Part shown: piece after piece, positions 51,134 through 59,789 of the stretch
Layout: each line of letters begins with the position of its first letter
Numbering within the stretch: position 1 is the stretch's first letter
Assembly: GCA_036004665.1 (NCBI GenBank)
Contig: DASYRG010000080.1
Coordinates: 50,560-114,559, forward strand
Reading direction: 5' to 3'
DNA from: JACQGZ01 sp036004665
GTDB lineage: Bacteria; Sysuimicrobiota; Sysuimicrobiia; Sysuimicrobiales; Humicultoraceae
DNA length: 64,000 bases
The notes under the pieces: model-generated
Seen by the model: only the letters and a program-made list of their open reading frames with translations
Told to the model about the DNA's origin: nothing
Database searches by the model: none
Made by a program: the position numbers and the translations under genes

Positions 51134-52261
51134 TCAGTCAATCTTCTTCTGAAATCGAACGACGGCCAGGGTGAAGACAATCATCCCCAGGCCCATCAGC
51201 GGAAGGATTTGCGGCCACAGGTATTCGATCCCCACGCCTTTGATGACGATGCCGCGGATCACGGTGATGAAGTGAGTGAGCGGGACCGCCAGGCCGATCC
51301 ATTGCAGCAGCGTGGGGAGCGAGTCTCGAGGGAAGAGGAACCCAGAGATGAGGATGCTGGGCAGGAGGGTGAGCTGCGCCAGCTGCGCGGCCTGATTGAA
51401 GTTCTTCGAGACGGTCGAGATGAGCGTCCCGATCCCCAGCGTCGAGAAGAAGAAGGCCAGCGTGAGCCCGTAGAGCAGCAGGAGGCTGCCTTTCACCGCC
51501 ACGCCGAACCAGAGCCAGGATAGCAGCAGAATGAAGGTCATGTTAATGTAGCCCAGCCCGACGAGAGGGAGGATCTTCCCCAGCATGAGCTCCACGGGGC
51601 GGATGGGCGTTACCACGATCTGCTCAAAGGTGCCCAGCTCGCGTTCGCGCACGATCGTCCCCATCGTCAGGAAGGTCGTCGTGAACTGCATGATCAGGGC
51701 CAGCACGCCCGGGACGACGAAGACCTGAGACTTCAGGTCGGGGTTGTACCAGGCGCGCGTCCGCACCTCGACTGTCTGCGCCGGCGGCCGCTGTCCGCGC
51801 CGCGCGAGCGCACGGATCCTCAGGTCCTGCGACAGGCTGGCCCCGACCGCCGACGCGACCGAGAGGACGACGCGGGCACTCGTCGCGTCGGATGCGTCCA
51901 CGACCGCCAGCACCTGGACCGGCTCACCGACGCGCACCCGCCGCCCATAGTCAGGCGGAATGACCACCCCGATCTTCGACTGACCGGCGTCCAGCCGGGC
52001 CTCGAGATCGCGCAGGGCCCGCGCATAGTACCGCACCGTGAAGTAGCCGGTGTTCTCGAACGCCTGGATCAAGGCCCGGCTTTCGGCGGTGTTGGACTGA
52101 TCCCAGATGGCCGTGGAGAGATGGCGCACGTCGCTGCTCAGATAGCCGAAGAGGATGAGCTGCAGGACTGGCTGGACGAGGATGAAGGCGAGGGTCCGGC
52201 GGTCGCGCAGGATCTGCGCCACCTCCTTGCGCATGATGCTCGCCAGCCGCTGCCACCTCAT
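51134..52261 (-). CDS. ABC-2 type permease (YbhR/YbhS-like)
   Basis: The 375-residue protein has an N-terminal helix after IMRKEVAQILRDRRTLAFILVQPVLQLILFGY, a large extracytoplasmic domain (about 45-190), and five C-terminal helices with VRERELGTFEQIVVTPIRPVELMLGKILP near 206-233. These are ABC-2 drug-exporter features. The start overlaps the stop of the ATPase gene by four bases. Only one permease gene is present, so it should act as a homodimer. Confidence 0.9.
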   Translation of the reverse strand: MRWQRLASIMRKEVAQILRDRRTLAFILVQPVLQLILFGYLSSDVRHLSTAIWDQSNTAESRALIQAFENTGYFTVRYYARALRDLEARLDAGQSKIGVVIPPDYGRRVRVGEPVQVLAVVDASDATSARVVLSVASAVGASLSQDLRIRALARRGQRPPAQTVEVRTRAWYNPDLKSQVFVVPGVLALIMQFTTTFLTMGTIVRERELGTFEQIVVTPIRPVELMLGKILPLVGLGYINMTFILLLSWLWFGVAVKGSLLLLYGLTLAFFFSTLGIGTLISTVSKNFNQAAQLAQLTLLPSILISGFLFPRDSLPTLLQWIGLAVPLTHFITVIRGIVIKGVGIEYLWPQILPLMGLGMIVFTLAVVRFQKKID

Positions 52262-53178
52262 GCCGCCCGCTCCCGCTCCTCGACTAACGACACGAAGACG
52301 TCCTCCAGCGACGGCAGGATCGGCGCCACCGACTCCACCCGGAACCCGCGGGCGCGCAGATCGGCGACCAGCGCCGCCGCGGCGTCTTCCTCTCTGACTG
52401 TCCCGTGAATCGTCGCGCCGTACAGCGCCGCCTCCTCCACCGCCGGGTGCGCTTCGACCACAGTTAGCGCCTCTACCGGTCGGTCGGTCTGAATCTCCAG
52501 CACCTGTCCCCGCATCCGCTCACGCTTGATCGCTGCGGGGCTGCCCTGAGCGATGATCTGGCCCCCGTAGATGAAGGCCAACCGGTCGCAGTGTTCCGCC
52601 TCGTCCATGTAGTGGGTGGTGACCATGATGGTGGTCCCCTCTTCCGCGAAGCCATCCATCAGCTCCCAGAACTCCCGCCGGGAGATGGGATCGGTGCCCG
52701 CCGTCGGTTCGTCGAGAAAGACCATCGGGGGGCGGTGTAGCATCGCGCAGGCCAGCGCCAGCCGCTGCCGGTAGCCTCCGGAGAGCGTGCCGGTTAGATC
52801 TCCCCGGCGCTCGGCCAGGCCGGCACGCTGTAACCAGATCTCCACCTGGCGCGGCGCGTCGAGGCCGCTCAGACCATAGACTCCCGCGTAGAACTCGACA
52901 TTCTCGGCCACGGTCAGGTCCGACCAGAGGCTGAACCGCTGAGACATGTAGCCGATGCGGGCCTTGATCGCCTCGGCATCCCTGCGGATGTCGTAGCCGA
53001 GCACCTCTGCGCTCCCTTCGCTGGGGTCGAGGATCCCACAGAGCATTCGGATCGTCGTGGACTTGCCCGCCCCGTTGGGACCGAGAAACCCCCAGATCTC
53101 GCCGGGCCGGATCTCGAATGAGACGTGATCCACGGCAAGAAAGTCACCGAAACGGCGCGTCAGGTCGCGGGCGACCAC
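52258..53178 (-). CDS. ABC-2 transporter ATPase 2
   Basis: The 306-residue protein has Walker A GPNGAGKST near 33-41, signature LSGGYRQRLALACAM, Walker B VFLDEPTAGTD, and H-loop THYMDEAEHC. It resembles the C-terminal half of YbhF. The GTG start is 13 bases after the first ATPase gene. Together the two ATPases replace the single fused YbhF of the E. coli operon. Confidence 0.9.
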   Translation of the reverse strand: MVARDLTRRFGDFLAVDHVSFEIRPGEIWGFLGPNGAGKSTTIRMLCGILDPSEGSAEVLGYDIRRDAEAIKARIGYMSQRFSLWSDLTVAENVEFYAGVYGLSGLDAPRQVEIWLQRAGLAERRGDLTGTLSGGYRQRLALACAMLHRPPMVFLDEPTAGTDPISRREFWELMDGFAEEGTTIMVTTHYMDEAEHCDRLAFIYGGQIIAQGSPAAIKRERMRGQVLEIQTDRPVEALTVVEAHPAVEEAALYGATIHGTVREEDAAAALVADLRARGFRVESVAPILPSLEDVFVSLVEERERAA

Positions 53179-53191
53179 GGAGTACCCGATC

Positions 53192-54169
53192 TCACGTCCT
53201 CCCGGTGACCTGCGCGACGAAGACGTCCTCGAGAGAGGGTCGGATGACGCGAATGCTCAACACGGCCACGCCCCCTTCCGCCAGCGCCGCCCGCAGCGTC
53301 CCGGCGGCATCCCCGGTCGGGACCAGGACGTGAAACCTGTCGCCGAACACCTCCAGGCTGCGCACGAGCGGGTGAGCGCGGAGGGCCCGCTTGGCCTGCG
53401 CTCGCGGTTCGGCCACGACCTCCAGGATCTCGCCGTCGATGCGCCCCCGCAGGACGCCGGGGTCATCGATGGCCACCAGACGTCCCCGGTCCATCAGGGC
53501 CACGCGCGACGCCCGCTCCGCCTCGTCCATGTAGGGGGTGCTCACGAGGATCGTAATCCCGGCGCGGTTGATGCCGTAGAGAATCCGCCAGAACTGCCGG
53601 CGGGAGACTGGATCCACGCCGGTGGTCGGCTCGTCCAGGAACAGCACCTCGGGCTGATGGATAAGGGTACAGGCGAGGGCGAGTTTCTGCTTCATCCCGC
53701 CGGACAGCGCCTGTGCCGGTCGGTCTGCGAACCGGTCAAGGCGGAAGCCGCCTAGCAGGCGCTGCGCCCGCTCGGCCCGCTCCGCCGGGGCCACGCCATA
53801 GATGTCGGCGTAGAGTCGCAGGTTCTCGTTCACGGTCAGGTCGCCGTACAGGCTGAACCGCTGCGGCATGTAGCCGATGCGGGCCTTCACGCCCTCGGGG
53901 TCGCGCACGACGTCCAGGCCGGCCACGGTCGCGCTGCCTCCATCCGGGGTGAGCGCCCCGCAGAGCATCCGGATGAGCGTGGTCTTGCCCGCGCCGTCGG
54001 GGCCGACGAGCGCAAAGATCTCCTTGGCACGGAGCTCCAGGTCGATCCCATCGACCGCCACCGTCTCTCCGAAACGACGCGTCAGCCCGGCACATCGGAC
54101 TGGGGAGATGGCACTCCCTGCGGGGTCGACGGACGAGGAGGCGCTCCGCGCGCCGTCAATTGCCGGCAT
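53192..54169 (-). CDS. ABC-2 transporter ATPase 1
   Basis: The protein of about 325 residues has Walker A GPDGAGKTT near 56-64, signature LSGGMKQKLALACTL, Walker B LFLDEPTTGVD and TPYMDEAERAS where His is usual. The H-loop histidine (normally TH) is Pro-Tyr here, so hydrolysis may be reduced. The start overlaps the HlyD gene by 14 bases (GTG at 54172 or ATG at 54169). It resembles the N-terminal half of YbhF. Confidence 0.88.
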   Translation of the reverse strand: MPAIDGARSASSSVDPAGSAISPVRCAGLTRRFGETVAVDGIDLELRAKEIFALVGPDGAGKTTLIRMLCGALTPDGGSATVAGLDVVRDPEGVKARIGYMPQRFSLYGDLTVNENLRLYADIYGVAPAERAERAQRLLGGFRLDRFADRPAQALSGGMKQKLALACTLIHQPEVLFLDEPTTGVDPVSRRQFWRILYGINRAGITILVSTPYMDEAERASRVALMDRGRLVAIDDPGVLRGRIDGEILEVVAEPRAQAKRALRAHPLVRSLEVFGDRFHVLVPTGDAAGTLRAALAEGGVAVLSIRVIRPSLEDVFVAQVTGRT

Positions 54170-55496
54170 CACCCGTGAGGAGGACGGCGTCAGCGGGAAG
54201 ACCAGGCTTCAGGACGCCGTCGGGGTTGGACAACTCGACCTTGACGGCGAAGACGAGCTTCACGCGCTCCTCTCTCGTCTGCACGTTGCCGGGTGTGAAC
54301 TCGGCCCGGTCGCTGATCTCCGCGACCGCTCCCCGGAAGACGCGCTCGGGGAACGCGTCCACCCGCACCTCGACCGGCTGCCCCAGCTTCACCCTGCCGA
54401 GATCGGTCTCGGCGACATAGACCCGCAGGTAGGGCCGGGTGAGATCGGCCACCGTGAGGACCGGCGCGCCCGCCGCCACCAGGTCGCCTACCTCGACGCT
54501 GCGGGAAACGACGACCCCGGACATCGGGGACCGCAGCCTCGTGTGGCCCCGGATGGTCAGCGCCAGGCTGACCGCGGCGCGAGCCTGGGCGACGGCAGCG
54601 CGGGCCGCCTCCACCTCCCGTGCCCGCTGAGTGACGAGACCGGCGCCGGCTTCCACGCTGCGCAGCGCTGCCTGCGACTGCTCCACCTGGGACCGCGAGG
54701 CTTCGGTCTCGAGTTCACGCACAGTGACGGTGCGCCGGTTGGCTTCCGCTGCGGCCAGCGCCGCTTCGGCCTGCCGCACCACCGCCGCGGCGGTGCGGAC
54801 CTGGTCCGCCAGTGCCTCCTGCTGCGCACGGGCGGCATCACGCTGGGCCAGCGCGCTCGCGGCGGCCTGTCTCGCCGCGTCGAGCTGCTGCGCAGAGACC
54901 GCCCCCTCACCGTAGAGCCGCTCCATCCGGTTCAGATCGGCCTGCGCGCGCACCAGGCTGGCTTCGGCCGCGCGCCGGTTTGCCTCGGCGGTCCTCACCG
55001 CGGCCTGCGCGGCGCGCCGCGCTGCGCGGGCGGCCTCCACCTGGGCGCGCGCCTGGCGGATCTGGGCCACCGCCGTCTCTTGCTGCAACCGCGCCGCTTC
55101 CTCAGCCTGTGGGACCCGGAGGCGTACACTCTCGACGGCCGCCCGAGCCTGGGCGACCGCCGCGTCCTGTTGCGCGCGCTGCAGCGCAAGGGCCGCCTCG
55201 GCCTGGCTGAAGCGCGCCTCAGCGGCGCTCAGGGCGGCCCGTGCCTGCGCGAGCTGGGCCTCCAGCTCTTCGGCATCGAGCTCGGCGACGAGCTGCCCCA
55301 CCGCCACGCGCGCCCCTTCGCGCACATAGAGGCGGAGGAGTCGGCCGGAGACCTTCGCGGCGACGTCCACCTGGGTGGCTTCGATCGTCCCCGACCCCTC
55401 GATACGCGTCGGGTCGGCGGACGGGCGCGGCCAGAGGACGTACGTGACGGCCGCGCTGATGAGCAGGACGGGCACGATCAGGCGAAGGCGTTTCAT
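54156..55496 (-). CDS. HlyD-family membrane fusion protein
   Basis: From the ATG at 55496 the 446-residue protein has one N-terminal helix (RLIVPVLLISAAVTYVLW), a lipoyl half-motif (GSGTIEATQVDVAAKVSGRLLRLYVREGARVAVGQLVAELD), and an exceptionally long coiled coil rich in Ala/Arg/Gln (about 75-300). The second lipoyl half is SPMSGVVVSRSVEVGDLVAAGAPVLTVADL. It links the ABC-2 exporter to TolC. The coiled coil is longer than usual. TetR lies 7 bases upstream. Confidence 0.9.
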   Translation of the reverse strand: MKRLRLIVPVLLISAAVTYVLWPRPSADPTRIEGSGTIEATQVDVAAKVSGRLLRLYVREGARVAVGQLVAELDAEELEAQLAQARAALSAAEARFSQAEAALALQRAQQDAAVAQARAAVESVRLRVPQAEEAARLQQETAVAQIRQARAQVEAARAARRAAQAAVRTAEANRRAAEASLVRAQADLNRMERLYGEGAVSAQQLDAARQAAASALAQRDAARAQQEALADQVRTAAAVVRQAEAALAAAEANRRTVTVRELETEASRSQVEQSQAALRSVEAGAGLVTQRAREVEAARAAVAQARAAVSLALTIRGHTRLRSPMSGVVVSRSVEVGDLVAAGAPVLTVADLTRPYLRVYVAETDLGRVKLGQPVEVRVDAFPERVFRGAVAEISDRAEFTPGNVQTREERVKLVFAVKVELSNPDGVLKPGLPADAVLLTGDAGN

Positions 55497-55503
55497 CCGA
55501 CCG

Positions 55504-56109
55504 TCACTCCTTCGCAAGGACACCCTCCAGATAAGTCTCCACCAGGTCCACCGCCAGCCGTTCCGGCGTGACGGGCAACCCCAGCTCCAACAGCCGTCCG
55601 AGCAGGATCTGAGACATCAGCATCCCCATGAAGAGGCGCGCCCCGACCATGGGATGGATCGGGCGGATCGTCCCGCGGTCGATCTGCACGCGGATGTACC
55701 GCGCGATCGCATCAAGCCCGCGTACGATAATCCGCTCCCTGAACAGCTTTCGGATCGGCCGGTAGCGCATGGCTTCCGCGAAGAGAAAGCGCGCCGCGGC
55801 GGTGATCTGTGGATCGCCGTAGACCCGTTCCAGGAAGAGCGAGGCCACGCGATGGAAGAACTGCCGGGGTGGGGCGTCCAGCATTTCGTCGGTGAGCCGG
55901 ATCAGCGGAAAGAGGGGCGATTTCGCCTCCGCGGTGGCCTGCAGCAGATCCTCCTTGGTGCGGAAGTACCAGTAGATCAGGCCGGGGGCGATCTTGGCCT
56001 GGGAGGCGATGTCGCGGTTGGTCGCTCCCGTGAACCCCTTGCGGCTGAAGACGTGGAACGCGGCGTCGATAATCTGCTGGCGGCGGTCGGTCAGGACTCG
56101 GCCCGGCAT
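55504..56109 (-). CDS. TetR-family transcriptional repressor (CecR-like)
   Basis: The 201-residue protein has an N-terminal helix-turn-helix (RRQQIIDAAFHVFSRKGFTGATNRDIASQAKIAPGLIYWYFRTKEDLLQA) and an effector-binding helical C-terminus. It is the first gene of the efflux operon. The promoter and a palindrome overlapping the predicted start site lie directly upstream, so it probably represses its own operon and is released by a transported drug. Confidence 0.92.
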   Translation of the reverse strand: MPGRVLTDRRQQIIDAAFHVFSRKGFTGATNRDIASQAKIAPGLIYWYFRTKEDLLQATAEAKSPLFPLIRLTDEMLDAPPRQFFHRVASLFLERVYGDPQITAAARFLFAEAMRYRPIRKLFRERIIVRGLDAIARYIRVQIDRGTIRPIHPMVGARLFMGMLMSQILLGRLLELGLPVTPERLAVDLVETYLEGVLAKE

Positions 56110-56124
56110 GAGGCCCCCAACGAA

Positions 56125-56144
56125 TTGACTGACTGGTCAATCAA
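56125..56144 (-). promoter_or_regulatory. Palindromic TetR operator
   Basis: TTGACTGAC-TG-GTCAATCAA on the plus strand is a 9+9 inverted repeat with one mismatch. It lies 16 bases upstream of the tetR ATG and next to the predicted transcription start, the usual position for autorepression. Confidence 0.7.
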
Positions 56145-56149
56145 GTCCT

Positions 56150-56179
56150 CTTCTACCACTACACGGGAGAGCTTGTCAA
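56150..56179 (-). promoter_or_regulatory. Promoter of the efflux operon
   Basis: Minus strand: consensus -35 TTGACA (56174-56179), 18-base spacer, -10 TAGAAG (56150-56155). The operator lies immediately downstream. Confidence 0.65.
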
Positions 56180-56207
56180 CGTGGACGTGGGGAGGGGTAA
56201 GGGGGGC

Positions 56208-56810
56208 TTAGCGCCAGCGGGCGAGGCCCGGATCGTTGGCGATCATCCAGGCTTCGTTAAACCGCCAAGGGGAGAGCGCACCGGGGCGCACCGTCACCGA
56301 CTCGGCGGTCCACACCACCGGCTCACGCTCCAGCGGCCTGCCCTGCGGATCGTGGTACCATTTGACCTCCTGAATCAGGAACCAGAGGAAGTGCAGGTAG
56401 TCTGACGCCACGATTTCGCTGACTTGCATGGACCCGGTGTCGAAGAGGCCCACCGGGGAATCGTCTCGCTCGTCCCGCCGATCCAACAGCAGGGCGAAGG
56501 GGTTCCCCACGCCGTCCGCGCCGACGGAGACGTACTGCCGCGACCAGCCGAGAGGGCCCCAGTAGGCGTAGGCCTGACGGGTTTCTCGGACCAGGTCGAG
56601 CGCCGTGGCGACGGGGGGCACACCGAGCAGTTGTTCGCCCACGAGAAAGCCGCCGTTGAACATCTCGAGCCCCAGGCGGAAAGAGCGGGGGAAGGCCAGC
56701 CCCAGGGCCTTTTCGGCCCTCGTGACCTGGTGAGGCTGGGCGCCCGCGTTGAGTTTCAGGACCCCGGGCGCAAAATAGCCCAATTCCTGCTCGAGAATTC
56801 CAAACGTCAT
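56208..56810 (-). CDS. SMI1/KNR4 (SUKH)-like protein
   Basis: From the ATG at 56810 the 200-residue protein shows the SUKH pattern: APGVLKLNAGAQPHQVTRAEKALGLAFPRSFRLGLEMFNGGFLVGEQLLGVPP near 14-66, then a middle with NPFALLLDRR and a C-terminus PWRFNEAWMIAND. SUKH proteins are often immunity proteins of polymorphic toxins, but no toxin gene is near. A longer form from about 56915 is possible; neither start has a strong ribosome site. Confidence 0.65.
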   Translation of the reverse strand: MTFGILEQELGYFAPGVLKLNAGAQPHQVTRAEKALGLAFPRSFRLGLEMFNGGFLVGEQLLGVPPVATALDLVRETRQAYAYWGPLGWSRQYVSVGADGVGNPFALLLDRRDERDDSPVGLFDTGSMQVSEIVASDYLHFLWFLIQEVKWYHDPQGRPLEREPVVWTAESVTVRPGALSPWRFNEAWMIANDPGLARWR

Positions 56811-56944
56811 GAACCCCGAATTCCCCCACAGGCGGTTGTGCCCACCTGGGCAGAGCCGCAGGCCCGCACTTCGCGAGGAGCCCGCACCGTCTGTGATGGA
56901 GACGGGTGTGGACATCAACGGAGTCGAGATCAGAGCAACGGGCG

Positions 56945-57808
56945 TCAGACGTGCCGGCTGGGGTAGACCAACACCTCGCCGTGCTCGCTCTGTCCCTCGT
57001 AGACGATCAGGGAGAGGTACCGCTCGGCCATCTTCTCCCGGGGGACCGCGGTTTCAATGAGCACTCCGATGCCGACCAGCTCGGCGCGAAACTCCCGCAC
57101 CAGGTCCAGAACTCCCCGGGCAGTGCCGCCGCCGCGCAGGAAGTCATCGACGAAGACAACCTTCGATCCCGGCGGGATGGCCCGCAGGGGGAGGGTCATC
57201 GTCTGCACCATGCGCGAGGAGCCCGAGACGTAGTTCACCGACACCGAGGGGCCTTCGGTGACGCGGCCTTCCCGTCGGATGGTCACCATGGGCACGTTGA
57301 ACGCGCGCGCCGTCTCGAGGGCGACGGGGATGCCTTTCACCTCCATGGTCAGCACCACGTCCGGCCGCGGCTCCCCCAGCAACGTGGCGAACGTCTGCCC
57401 GATGCCGGAGGCGAAGTGCGGCATGCTGATGAGATCGGTCGTGTGCAGAAAGCCCCCCGGGAGCACCCGAGCGGGATCGCGCAGCCGGCGACACAGGTCC
57501 TCGACCATCGAGCGGATCTGCTCCCGGCTCACCTGCGGCAGGTACCTGACCCCTCCGGCCGCCCCCGCCAGCGTCTCTACCTTGCCCAGCTGGAATCGTT
57601 CGAAGGTCTGACGGAGAAACCCGAGATCTTCGCTGATCGTGGACTTGGCCGCCCCCAGCAATTCCATGAAGGTGGAGAGGGAGTACAGATGGTAGGGATG
57701 ACTGAAGAGGCGGTGCGCCATCACCACCATGCGCTCGCCGCGCCGCAGCCGCCCCGGCCGAGCGCGCCCGCGGGCAGTCGCCGGGACGGCCGTTGTGGCC
57801 GCGCGCAT
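56945..57808 (-). CDS. purR: PurR-type purine operon repressor
   Basis: The 287-residue protein has an N-terminal winged helix (RRGERMVVMAHRLFSHPYHLYSLSTFMELLGAAKSTISEDLGFLRQTFE), then a PRT-type domain with the PRPP-binding loop KVVFVDDFLRGGGTARGVLDLV near 212-235. This is the Bacillus-type PurR, which binds PRPP and represses purine genes. An N-terminal Arg-rich extension of about 20 residues is unusual. It lies 32 bases after the nucleotidyltransferase gene. Confidence 0.9.
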   Translation of the reverse strand: MRAATTAVPATARGRARPGRLRRGERMVVMAHRLFSHPYHLYSLSTFMELLGAAKSTISEDLGFLRQTFERFQLGKVETLAGAAGGVRYLPQVSREQIRSMVEDLCRRLRDPARVLPGGFLHTTDLISMPHFASGIGQTFATLLGEPRPDVVLTMEVKGIPVALETARAFNVPMVTIRREGRVTEGPSVSVNYVSGSSRMVQTMTLPLRAIPPGSKVVFVDDFLRGGGTARGVLDLVREFRAELVGIGVLIETAVPREKMAERYLSLIVYEGQSEHGEVLVYPSRHV

Positions 57809-57840
57809 CTCCCTGATCTCGCCGCTCGTCTCCCGCGTGC

Positions 57841-58614
57841 TCAGTGCGCTCCCTCCCCCCGGAGTGCCCGTCGGATGATCTCCAGGTTCTCCGGATGCTC
57901 CTCGTCGGCGTCGAGCGCCAGTTCCGGACGGCGAATGATCATCGCCTTCGCGTCCAGTCCGGTGATCTCACGCGCCCTCGTTTCGACATCATTGATCGAC
58001 AGACGCCCCGAACTGAATCTCATCACCGTCGACCAGCCGAACAGCTGCGCCATCAGCCACGGCTTCTTGCGGGCCCGCAGCACTTTCTCCGCAAAATCGC
58101 GTACTCTGTCCACGACGCGGGGCTTGAACAGGAACAGGCTGCCCCCCGTGAACGAGCCGTCGACCACCCGGATGAACGTCTTGCGGGCCCCCGGGTAGCG
58201 ATCGTCCAGCGCCGACTGTGGGACGATGGGATAGTGGAGGTCGGCCGCCTCTTTCGAGCACGCCGCGAGGAAGTCCTCCACGGCCTCGGAAGTCAACAGG
58301 GGGATGTCCGAGGCGGCGACCAGGACGGAGGGATCTGGGATCGAGCGGCCGGGGTCGGGCGTCAGGGCGCTCAGCCCTGAAACCGCGTTGTCCAGGATTG
58401 AGCCCCCTCCATCGGGCACAATCCGTTCAACCAGGCCCCCACACGCGGCCTGAAGCCGATCTGGAGGGCCGACGGCGACGACCCGTCCAACGGATCTGGC
58501 CCCGGCCAGGGCGCGCGCGACGTACCAGACCATGGGGTGGCCGGCTCCGTCGAGGAAGGCCTTGTTGGGGGTTGAGGCGTCCCCCCCGCCGGCCAGCATG
58601 ATGGCATCGGTCAT
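57841..58614 (-). CDS. MobA-like NTP transferase
   Basis: The 257-residue protein begins MTDAIMLAGGGDASTPNKAFLDGAGHPMVWYVARAL, a MobA/GlmU-like nucleotidyltransferase fold with the Gly-rich loop slightly altered (LAGGG.. without the usual Arg-Met). VLVAASDIPLLTSEAVEDFL near 96-115 holds the metal Asp. Location next to ispE and purR mimics glmU/ispD-type genes in related genomes, but neither assignment is certain. Confidence 0.8.
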   Translation of the reverse strand: MTDAIMLAGGGDASTPNKAFLDGAGHPMVWYVARALAGARSVGRVVAVGPPDRLQAACGGLVERIVPDGGGSILDNAVSGLSALTPDPGRSIPDPSVLVAASDIPLLTSEAVEDFLAACSKEAADLHYPIVPQSALDDRYPGARKTFIRVVDGSFTGGSLFLFKPRVVDRVRDFAEKVLRARKKPWLMAQLFGWSTVMRFSSGRLSINDVETRAREITGLDAKAMIIRRPELALDADEEHPENLEIIRRALRGEGAH

Positions 58615-58654
58615 CTGGCTCCCATTGGCGGCGCCACAGGCTCCCGCCGCCCCC

Positions 58655-58793
58655 CTTGCGCCGGCCGCCTACCCTCTCGCGGCGCGACCGGCTTGCGCCG
58701 GCCGCTTACCCTCTCCCGGCGCGACCGGCGTGCGCCGGTCGTTTACCCTCTCCCGGCGCGACCGGCTTGCGCCGGCCGCTTACCTCTCCTCGG
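58655..58793. repeat. 37-bp tandem repeat, about 3.5 copies, each with a palindrome
   Basis: Full units start at 58670, 58707 and 58744. A partial unit precedes them (58655-58669), and the ispE 3' end (58781-58793) resembles the next unit start. Each unit contains a GACCGGC...GCCGGTC-type inverted repeat and, read on the minus strand, ends in GAGAGGGTAA, echoing the ispE stop region. Variation between units is limited to a few bases. Confidence 0.85.
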
Positions 58794-59649
58794 CAAAGGT
58801 GCGACTGACCAGGACCTCGACGTCAGGAAGCGCAGACAGGTCCTCGGCGGTCTTGCGGGCGGCGGCCTCGTTGGCCATCAGGCCGAAGACGGTGGGGCCG
58901 GTACCCGAGAGTGTCGCTCCATAGGCTTCCCCGGCCAGAATCCGCTGTTTCAGCTCGCCCACGACGGGATGTGTGCGCATCAGTAGCTCCTCGAAGACGT
59001 TGCCCACCAAGCGACCCACCGCGGGGAGGTCTTCCCGGCGCATCGCCTCGACCATGGACCCCGCGTCCGGCCTGGCGCGCACCGACGGCAGATCCAGGCT
59101 GCCGTAGGCCCAGGCGGTCGAGACCTCGACCCGGGGTCTGGCCAGAACGAGCCAGGTCGTGGGCAGCGCGGGGAGCCAGCTGACCCGGTCCCCCCGGCCC
59201 CGGGCGAGCGCCGCCCCTCCTTCGAGGAAGAAGGGCACATCCGAGCCCAGGCTGGCCGCCAGGGAGATCAACCCCCGGCCGTTGAGGCGAATCTTCCACA
59301 TCTGGACCAGGCCCATCAACGTGATCGCCGCGTCAGAGCTGCCCCCCCCGAGGCCGGAGGCGACAGGAATGCCCTTGCGGATATCGATCTCGACCCCTCG
59401 CTGGACGCCGAAAGTGTCGCGCAGCACCTGGGCCGCCCGGACGACCAGGTTTCGGGCGTCGGCAGGGACCGCGGGCGAGTCGGTGTGCACTTCTATGCCT
59501 TCCTCCAGCTCGCGCAGAGTCACGGCATCATGGAGCTCGATCGTATGAAGCACTGTCTCCACGTCGTGGTAGCCGTCGTCGCGGGGGCCGAGCACGTTCA
59601 GCGCCAGGTTGATCTTGGCGTAGGCATTCAAGTGCAATTCTTTCAGCAC
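58780..59649 (-). CDS. ispE: 4-diphosphocytidyl-2-C-methyl-D-erythritol kinase
   Basis: The 289-residue protein is a GHMP kinase with K12 (NAYAKINLALNVLG), the ATP-loop PVASGLGGGSSDAA near 95-108, and the C-terminal ATLSGTGPTVFGLM. It phosphorylates CDP-methylerythritol in the MEP isoprenoid pathway. Length and motifs are typical for IspE. The gene starts near a plus-strand promoter for the LCP gene on the other side. Confidence 0.95.
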   Translation of the reverse strand: MLKELHLNAYAKINLALNVLGPRDDGYHDVETVLHTIELHDAVTLRELEEGIEVHTDSPAVPADARNLVVRAAQVLRDTFGVQRGVEIDIRKGIPVASGLGGGSSDAAITLMGLVQMWKIRLNGRGLISLAASLGSDVPFFLEGGAALARGRGDRVSWLPALPTTWLVLARPRVEVSTAWAYGSLDLPSVRARPDAGSMVEAMRREDLPAVGRLVGNVFEELLMRTHPVVGELKQRILAGEAYGATLSGTGPTVFGLMANEAAARKTAEDLSALPDVEVLVSRTFAEER

Positions 59650-59712
59650 TCGACGACCCTCCAGAGAGTGTTCATGGGCGTGCTGCGGGTACTATTAAGG
59701 TTGGGCACTTTG

Positions 59713-59740
59713 TTGACTTTCCCCTGCGAAGCCGTAGGAT
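59713..59740 (+). promoter_or_regulatory. Promoter for the LCP-family gene
   Basis: -35 TTGACT (59713-59718), 16-base spacer, -10 TAGGAT (59735-59740), about 50 bases before the ATG at 59790. Four to five of six consensus bases match in each box. Confidence 0.5.
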
Positions 59741-59789
59741 TGTTTCGCTCGAACCCTTTAAGGAGTGTTCTCGCTCGAGTCGTAGGTTG

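Noticed and set aside
58655..58793. CRISPR-like repeats
   Set aside because: Units are contiguous without unique spacers, and no cas genes are nearby; it is a simple tandem repeat.
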